Below are positions 7,723-11,343 of a stretch of DNA of 11,343 nt, in pieces. Below the pieces are notes generated by a model. It worked only from the letters and a program-made list of their open reading frames with translations, was not told the origin of the DNA and did not search any database. Location: contig CAMNQN010000103.1 in NCBI GenBank assembly GCA_946549155.1, positions 1 through 11,343 of the forward strand, written 5' to 3'. The first letter of the stretch is position 1, and the number at the start of each line of letters is the position of its first letter. This DNA comes from an uncultured Lachnospiraceae bacterium. GTDB taxonomy: Bacteria > Bacillota > Clostridia > Lachnospirales > Lachnospiraceae. The position numbers were made by a program, and so were the translations under genes.

Positions 7723-7813
7723 GCATGGCCACATACATCTGGAAAACATCTCCGGATACCAAGAAAAACTAAGATGCAGACAGGCCGGAATTTCGGGCAC
7801 CGACTCATCCTGC
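7705..7813. repeat. Long foldback (inverted repeat) in the pdxR-trkA gap
   Basis: The arm GCAGGAAGAGTCGGGGCC (7705-7722) is complementary to GGCACCGACTCATCCTGC (7796-7813) at 16 of 18 positions. Inner pairs GGCC (7727-7730 with 7783-7786) and CATCT/AGATG (7736-7740 with 7772-7776) allow a stacked hairpin of about 109 bases. No T-tract follows on either strand, so it is not a standard terminator. It could be a structured 3' end, a MITE-like remnant or a processing site. Confidence 0.6.
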
Positions 7814-7829
7814 TGTTCCATGGCTGAAT

Positions 7830-9455
7830 TTACAATAATCTTCTTGCGTCCTCTAAATTAACCCCCCCCCCAAACCAAGCCCGATACAGCGCCCCCGGCA
7901 GCATCTCCATCTGGCGGCTGTCCAGTCCGGAATAATTGACGATTACCTGATGGCTGTCGGTGGGAAAGCTGCCCTGCCCCTCCGGCTGCGTTTCCGGCCA
8001 GATACTGTGACAGTATCCGGAGAGGCAGGACAGGCGCACCCCCTCCTTTCGCGCCCGGGCCGCCAGTTCCCCGTCAGTCAGGGCGGTGTCCACCTTCATG
8101 AGAAAATGGAGTCCGGCATCCGCTCCCTGCACGGAAATTTTCTCTTCCAGCGGGCTTTCCTGGAGATACCGCAGCAGCTCGTCCCGCTTTCCTCTGTAAT
8201 AATTCCGCATCCTGTTAATATGCTTTTCGAAATATCCTCCGCTGATAAACCGCGCCAGCGTATATTGCTCAAAATTAGACACCGTACAGGAATAAAATCC
8301 CAGCTTTTCCTGAAAGCGCCCCAAAAGCTCCCAGGGCAGCACCATATAGCTGATACGGATGGTGGAGGTCAGGCTTTTCGTGAAGGTATTCATGTAAATA
8401 ACCCGCCCCAGCTGATCAATACTCTGCAGGGACGGAATGGGCCTCCCCGCCATCCTGAATTCACAGTCATAATCATCCTCCAGGATATACCGTCCCTCCC
8501 GCTCATTGGCCCAGGCCAGCAGCTCATAGCGCCGGCCGATGGGTGTGGTAATGCCGGTGGGATAATGGTGGGAGGGGGAAATGTGCATCACATCCGCCCC
8601 GCCCTCCCTCAGCCGGTCCATCTGCACACCCTGTTCATCCATCGGAATAAAAACCGTTTTTACCAGCTGACTCCCGAAAATTTTCGCCACCTTCGTATAG
8701 CCCGGGTCCTCCAGCGCGTAGATTTTTTCGTGTCCCAAAAGCTGAATCAGAAGTCCGTAGAGATACTCTGTTCCCGCGCCGATAATAATCTGCTCCTCCG
8801 ACACCTGCATCCCCTGAAACTGAAGGAGATATCCGGCAATGGCCCTGCGCAGCTCCCGGATACCGCCCCCCGGCGCATTGTCCATCAGCGCCTCCCGTTC
8901 CAACGAAAGCACCTCCCGCAGCACCCTGGCCCAGATCGTAAAGGGAAACTGCCTGGGGTCGGTACGGCTGCTCACCAGATCGATTACAGGCCGATCCTCC
9001 GGGATTTGCGCCCCATTTTGAGAATTCACTCTTTCTGTCCCGGCCTCCGGCGTATATCCTGGTGCCGCTGCCTTTGCCATATATCCCGGTGCTGCTGCCT
9101 TTCCTGCATATCCCTGCGCTGCCGCTTCTCCTGTATATCCAGGCGCTGCTGCTTCTCCTGTATATCCAGGCGCCGCCGTCCTGCCCCCATTCCCGGGCAT
9201 CAGTAGATGCTTACGGATTTCCGCCGCATAATATCCGGATTTCGGTACAGAATAGATGTAGCCCTCCGCCACCAGCTGAGCATATGCGTTCTCCACCGTA
9301 ATCACACTGATCCCCAGGTTTTTCGCGAAGCTGCGCTTCGAGGGCAGTTTCTCCCCTGCGGCGATTTTTCCTTCCAGAATATCCTGTCGGATACATTTAT
9401 AAAGATATTCGTACAGGCTGTCCTTTCCCATATCACGAAAAGAATAAGTGAGCAT
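7830..9455 (-). CDS. pdxR: MocR/PdxR-family transcriptional regulator (GntR HTH fused to aminotransferase-like domain)
   Basis: This is a 541-residue regulator of the MocR subgroup of GntR. Residues about 12-80 are the GntR winged helix (DILEGKIAAGEKLPSKRSFA, then LGISVITVENAYAQLVAEGY). Residues about 150-530 are a fold-type I aminotransferase-like domain that binds PLP as effector: SPSHHYPTG 293-301, EDDYD 326-330 and the PLP lysine K360 in FTKSL. Between them is an expanded linker with five 9-residue AAPGYTGEA repeats (94-138), which explains why the protein is longer than the usual 450-500. ATG 9455 has GGAGGGAGGA just upstream and is preferred over the open ATG at 9485. It diverges from the pyridoxal kinase gene, so control of B6 salvage is the likely job; a role on other promoters remains possible. 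Ten G in a row lie near the 3' end. Confidence 0.88.
   Translation of the reverse strand: MLTYSFRDMGKDSLYEYLYKCIRQDILEGKIAAGEKLPSKRSFAKNLGISVITVENAYAQLVAEGYIYSVPKSGYYAAEIRKHLLMPGNGGRTAAPGYTGEAAAPGYTGEAAAQGYAGKAAAPGYMAKAAAPGYTPEAGTERVNSQNGAQIPEDRPVIDLVSSRTDPRQFPFTIWARVLREVLSLEREALMDNAPGGGIRELRRAIAGYLLQFQGMQVSEEQIIIGAGTEYLYGLLIQLLGHEKIYALEDPGYTKVAKIFGSQLVKTVFIPMDEQGVQMDRLREGGADVMHISPSHHYPTGITTPIGRRYELLAWANEREGRYILEDDYDCEFRMAGRPIPSLQSIDQLGRVIYMNTFTKSLTSTIRISYMVLPWELLGRFQEKLGFYSCTVSNFEQYTLARFISGGYFEKHINRMRNYYRGKRDELLRYLQESPLEEKISVQGADAGLHFLMKVDTALTDGELAARARKEGVRLSCLSGYCHSIWPETQPEGQGSFPTDSHQVIVNYSGLDSRQMEMLPGALYRAWFGGGVNLEDARRLL
7839..7862 (-). repeat. Possible degenerate fourth copy of the dispersed repeat inside the pdxR-like 3' end
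   Basis: The minus-strand sequence GTTAATTT + AGAGGACGCAAGAAGA encodes the last residues (VNLEDARR) of the pdxR-like protein. It matches copy 3 of the dispersed repeat at 19 of 27 aligned positions, but in opposite orientation to the other copies. It may be chance. Confidence 0.3.
7862..7871. repeat. Homopolymer run C10 (G10 in the coding strand of the pdxR-like gene)
   Basis: Ten consecutive C on plus, G on the coding strand, encode GGG plus the first base of the next valine codon near the C-terminus. Loss or gain of one base would end the protein within a few codons (frames reach TAG or TAA at once), so only the last 8 or so residues depend on the tract length. Confidence 0.9.
9042..9176 (-). 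repeat. Five 27-bp in-frame repeats in the linker of the PdxR-like protein
   Basis: Five tandem 27-base units encode AAPGYTGEA, AAPGYTGEA, AAQGYAGKA, AAPGYMAKA and AAPGYTPEA. The first two copies are identical in protein; later ones have diverged. They lie between the DNA-binding and PLP-binding domains, where MocR proteins normally have a variable linker. Confidence 0.9.
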
Positions 9456-9554
9456 AGTTTCCTCCCTCCTGTGATTTTCCTCCATTTCCTACAGAGCCCT
9501 TCCAAAATCTGACCTCTTAAATTTTATCTGTTTTGGACATTTTAATATAATCAG

Positions 9555-9594
9555 TTTGAATTATACTGTATATTAACAAAAATCTCAATTCAAA
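9555..9594. promoter_or_regulatory. Candidate PdxR operator: inverted repeat around the divergent promoter
   Basis: TTTGAATT (9555-9562) and AATTCAAA (9587-9594) form an exact 8-bp inverted repeat with centres 32 bases apart, about three helix turns. It brackets the regulator's own promoter and lies upstream of pdxK. A MocR dimer binding both would suit autoregulation and divergent control; this is inference. Confidence 0.45.
9560..9588 (-). promoter_or_regulatory. Sigma-A type promoter of the pdxR-like gene
   Basis: On the minus strand, -35 TTGAGA (9588-9583), a 17-base spacer and -10 TATAAT (9565-9560), about 100 bases before the preferred start at 9455. No equally good plus-strand promoter for the kinase gene was found, only AT-rich -10-like hexamers (TATAAT 9545-9550, TATACT, TATATT) without a -35, as expected for an activator-dependent promoter. 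Confidence 0.7.
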
Positions 9595-9633
9595 ATGCTG
9601 ATAACGCTTTTTTCAGACAGGAGGCTTATAGTA

Positions 9634-10464
9634 ATGAAACGTATCGTAACGATCCAGGATATTTCCTGCATTGGGAAATGCTCCCTTACTGTGGCGCTGC
9701 CCATCATCTCCGCCATGGGTGTGGAGGCTGCCGTGATTCCCACCGCCGTTCTCTCCACCCACACCATGTTCTCCGGCTTCACCTTCGCGGATCTCACCGA
9801 CCAGATCAGCCCCATTGCGGCTCACTGGAAAAAGGAGGGCTTCACCTTCGACGCCATTTACACCGGATACCTGGGCTCCTTTGAGCAGATTCGCCTCTCC
9901 GCCGCCCTGATGGCGGACTTTAAGAAAAGCGACACGCGGATCTTTGTGGATCCGGTTATGGCGGATAACGGAACGCTCTATGCAGGATTTGATCTGAAAT
10001 TTGCAAACGAGATGAAACAGCTGTGCGCAAGGGCAGATGTCATCATGCCCAACCTGACCGAAGCTGCCCTGCTCACCAATACCCCCTGGCAGGAAAACCC
10101 GGACGAAGCCTTTCTGACCGCCCTCCTGGATAAGCTGACCGCCCTGGGCCCCGAATGTGCGGTACTCACCGGCTACTCACCGGCTCCCGATCAGATCGGG
10201 GTAATCGCAAAGAAAGCCTCCACCGGCGCTATTTTCCGCTACACTACCAAAAAACAGCCCAAAAACTACCACGGCACCGGAGATATCTTCGCCAGCACCC
10301 TGGTGGGCGGCATGATGAATGGACTCTCCCTGGAGCAGGCCGCAAAAACCGCCTGCGATTTCACTGCCGAATGTATCCGTCTTACCATCGCCAATCCGGA
10401 CTCCCGCACCTACGGCGTGGATTTCGAAACGGCGCTGCCTATGCTCATAAAAAATGGCTTGTGA
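9634..10464 (+). CDS. pdxK: Pyridoxal/pyridoxamine kinase (PdxK/PdxY, ribokinase superfamily)
   Basis: The 276-residue cytosolic enzyme phosphorylates pyridoxal, pyridoxamine or pyridoxine with ATP in vitamin B6 salvage. Visible signatures are the N-terminal QDISCIGKCSLTVALPIISA substrate region (8-27), DPVMADNG (106-113), MPNLTEA (138-144) and the anion-hole/catalytic motif GTGD (214-217) with catalytic base D217. The length fits the family. An open frame reaches ATG 9595, but ATG 9634 has GGAGG nine bases upstream and starts the conserved MKRIVTIQDIS, so it is preferred. The divergent PdxR-like regulator suggests PLP-responsive control. PdxK and PdxY cannot be told apart from motifs alone. 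A hairpin at 10533 probably ends the transcript. Confidence 0.93.
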   Translation: MKRIVTIQDISCIGKCSLTVALPIISAMGVEAAVIPTAVLSTHTMFSGFTFADLTDQISPIAAHWKKEGFTFDAIYTGYLGSFEQIRLSAALMADFKKSDTRIFVDPVMADNGTLYAGFDLKFANEMKQLCARADVIMPNLTEAALLTNTPWQENPDEAFLTALLDKLTALGPECAVLTGYSPAPDQIGVIAKKASTGAIFRYTTKKQPKNYHGTGDIFASTLVGGMMNGLSLEQAAKTACDFTAECIRLTIANPDSRTYGVDFETALPMLIKNGL

Positions 10465-10500
10465 TTGATGAATGATCAGGACGCAGGAAAAGACGGGGCC
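10465..10500 (+). repeat. Dispersed short repeat, copy 2 (directly after the pdxK stop)
   Basis: The segment TTGATGAATGATC + AGGACGCAGGAAAAG + ACGGGGCC begins at the base after the kinase stop codon. It matches copy 1 at 14 of the 15 core bases and again in CGGGGCC. It lies on the left side of the toxin-antitoxin module, in direct orientation with copy 3. Confidence 0.7.
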
Positions 10501-10532
10501 GGGCGGGCAGATATCTCTCGTGGACTTTAAAA

Positions 10533-10556
10533 GGCTACTGACACCCGCCAGTAGCC
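10533..10556. terminator. Bidirectional hairpin between pdxK and the toxin gene
   Basis: GGCTACTG (10533-10540) pairs exactly with CAGTAGCC (10549-10556) around an 8-base loop. On plus it is followed by CCTTTCTT, on minus by TTTT (10532-10529), so it can serve both the kinase gene and the convergent toxin gene, whose stop is 14 bases away. Both T-tracts are short. Confidence 0.7.
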
Positions 10557-10570
10557 CCTTTCTTATCATA

Positions 10571-10882
10571 TCATATAAGATTCCTATACTCTCTTCTACT
10601 ATCCATAACCGCATAGATTGTCACAATCTTATGCTCCTCATTTACCTTGTAAAAAATTAGATGCCGTTCTACAATCAGAGCTCTATAGCCCTGTTTCCGA
10701 AGCGTAGAATATCTTGGCACACTGCCTGAATGAGGAAAATCTTCTAATACATTAATGACTGTTTCTATTTTATCCAAATAGTTTAAAGCAATGTCAGCAC
10801 TTCCGGAATCATCAGCAATATAAAATATGATATCCCGTAACTGCTCATCGGCTTTATCAGTCCTTATGATCTTATATTTCAT
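10571..10882 (-). CDS. RelE/ParE-family toxin of a type II toxin-antitoxin system
   Basis: The 103-residue protein has the ParE/RelE layout: an N-terminal strand (MKYKIIRTDKADEQL), two helices (RDIIFYIADD, then NYLDKIETVINVLEDFPHSG) and a C-terminal sheet (YRALIVERHLIFYKV, then KIVTIYAVMDSRREY). PF05016-type proteins with this build either cleave ribosome-bound mRNA (RelE) or poison gyrase (ParE); the LEDFPHSG...YRALIV pattern is closer to the ParE side, but motifs alone do not settle the target. Its ATG overlaps the antitoxin stop by four bases (ATGA), the usual translational coupling. The gene is clearly more AT-rich than the pdxK and trk genes, which suggests acquisition by transfer. Confidence 0.9.
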   Translation of the reverse strand: MKYKIIRTDKADEQLRDIIFYIADDSGSADIALNYLDKIETVINVLEDFPHSGSVPRYSTLRKQGYRALIVERHLIFYKVNEEHKIVTIYAVMDSRREYRNLI

Positions 10883-11157
10883 CCGTTTTTCCTCACAAGA
10901 AGTGATTTTCTGATATCGTCAAAGGTATCCTGGATGGGAGCAACTCTGCCCTGCTTAACATCCTCCTCTGCATCTGCCAGGTTCCGCAATAATTCTAACT
11001 CTGATTTCATTTGATAATAGTCCTGCAACCCTAAAACAGCCGTATCACCTCTACCATTTACTGTTATAATAACAGGTGTACGTTCTTCACGGCACTGCTT
11101 TGATATTTCGCTATAATGATTTCGCAAATCAGATGATGGTCTGATCACTGTTTCCAT
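10879..11157 (-). CDS. Phd/YefM-family antitoxin
   Basis: The 92-residue protein starts METVIRPSSDLRNHYSEISK and continues with a PVIITVNGRGDTAVLGLQDY segment, the standard Phd/YefM DNA-binding fold. An acidic helical C-terminus (ELLRNLADAEEDVKQG, then IQDTFDDIR) would wrap and neutralise the toxin. ATG 11157 is preceded by AGGAGG. It is the first gene of the pair, as expected for autoregulation by the antitoxin and the complex. Pairing a YefM-type antitoxin with a ParE-like toxin is common. Confidence 0.92.
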   Translation of the reverse strand: METVIRPSSDLRNHYSEISKQCREERTPVIITVNGRGDTAVLGLQDYYQMKSELELLRNLADAEEDVKQGRVAPIQDTFDDIRKSLLVRKNG

Positions 11158-11169
11158 GATGTCTCCTCC

Positions 11170-11177
11170 TTGTACAA
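11170..11177. promoter_or_regulatory. Candidate antitoxin operator (TTGTACAA)
   Basis: A perfect 8-bp palindrome with the TGTACA core known from YefM operators, lying between the promoter and the antitoxin ribosome site. A related but imperfect TGTATAC sits at 11224-11230 by the -35 box. Confidence 0.55.
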
Positions 11178-11207
11178 TAATGGATTCATTCCGTTTAATA
11201 TAGTCAA

Positions 11208-11236
11208 ATTATATCATAATATGTGTATACGATCAA
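11208..11236 (-). promoter_or_regulatory. Sigma-A type promoter of the toxin-antitoxin operon
   Basis: On the minus strand, -35 TTGATC (11236-11231), a 17-base spacer ending in an extended TGA, and -10 TATAAT (11213-11208), about 50 bases before the antitoxin ATG. Confidence 0.8.
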
Positions 11237-11304
11237 TAATTTCTCACAAAGTTCATTTTTCCAAAAGCAATGATTACTGTTCAGACAGCAATGTTCTTCG
11301 TGTT

Positions 11305-11337
11305 TTGTTAAGTAGCAGGACGCAGGAAGAGGCGGGC
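11305..11337 (+). repeat. Dispersed short repeat, copy 3 (at the right edge)
   Basis: TTGTTAAGTAGC + AGGACGCAGGAAGAG + GCGGGCG: the 15-base core is identical to copy 1 and the flanking TTGTT.AG also matches. It lies upstream of the toxin-antitoxin promoter, in direct orientation with copy 2. The rest of 11237-11343 holds no supported gene. Short open frames on minus run in from the right edge (one ends at 11274), so the tail of a gene outside the window cannot be excluded. Confidence 0.65.
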
Positions 11338-11343
11338 GTGCAG

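Noticed and set aside
7554..7821. Two overlapping minus-strand open frames of 84 and 60 codons between pdxR and trkA
   Set aside because: No ribosome site, no domain-like pattern, and they span the foldback and the predicted promoter; better explained as non-coding.
9042..9176. CRISPR-like array
   Set aside because: The 27-bp units are contiguous without spacers, in frame, and encode a protein repeat.
7950..9206. 418-codon open frame on the plus strand
   Set aside because: Antisense to the pdxR-like gene; the repeat-rich C-terminus (CCCLSCIS-type) is a shadow of the AAPGYTGEA repeats.

Overview
The window looks like chromosomal DNA from a gut-type Clostridia, most likely Lachnospiraceae. 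The protein families point this way (BTAD regulator with small partner proteins, TrkA/TrkH potassium uptake, MocR/PdxR with pyridoxal kinase), as do the strong AGGAGG-like ribosome sites, sigma-A type promoters, use of TTG/GTG starts and GC-rich codon use. The family assignment is an inference from protein style, not a database match.

Layout. From 1 to 9455 every gene lies on the minus strand. Reading in the direction of transcription, the first unit is pdxR-like 9455-7830, followed after a 300-base gap by a trkA (7518-6163) - trkH (6153-4717) operon. Next is a large TPR/AAA+ ATPase (4572-2110) with its own promoter and terminator. The last unit is a three-gene operon (1656-1474, 1458-271, 253 to beyond the left edge): a 60-residue protein, a BTAD-type regulator and a second small protein cut by the window edge. 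On the plus strand, a pyridoxal kinase gene (9634-10464) diverges from the pdxR-like regulator. The right end carries an AT-rich Phd/YefM - RelE/ParE toxin-antitoxin pair on the minus strand (11157-10571), then about 100 bases without a clear gene.

How the genes work together. The PdxR-like regulator and pyridoxal kinase form a vitamin B6 salvage and control locus around one shared intergenic region. TrkA and TrkH form a two-component potassium importer. The TPR/AAA+ protein is of unknown role. The three-gene BTAD operon is of unknown function and is the most interesting part of the window. Its regulator ends in what looks like a dead GGDEF-like domain, the two small proteins flanking it seem distantly related to each other, and its transcript is predicted to begin inside a 14-copy GTCT/GACA microsatellite and then meet two terminator-like hairpins before the first gene. 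This resembles a contingency (length-variable) locus combined with attenuation.

Other signals include a short dispersed repeat (core AGGACGCAGGAARAG) present in three clear copies, two of which bracket the toxin-antitoxin module. There is a long foldback structure upstream of trkA, a five-copy 27-bp repeat inside the linker of the PdxR-like protein, and a run of ten G near the 3' end of the same gene.
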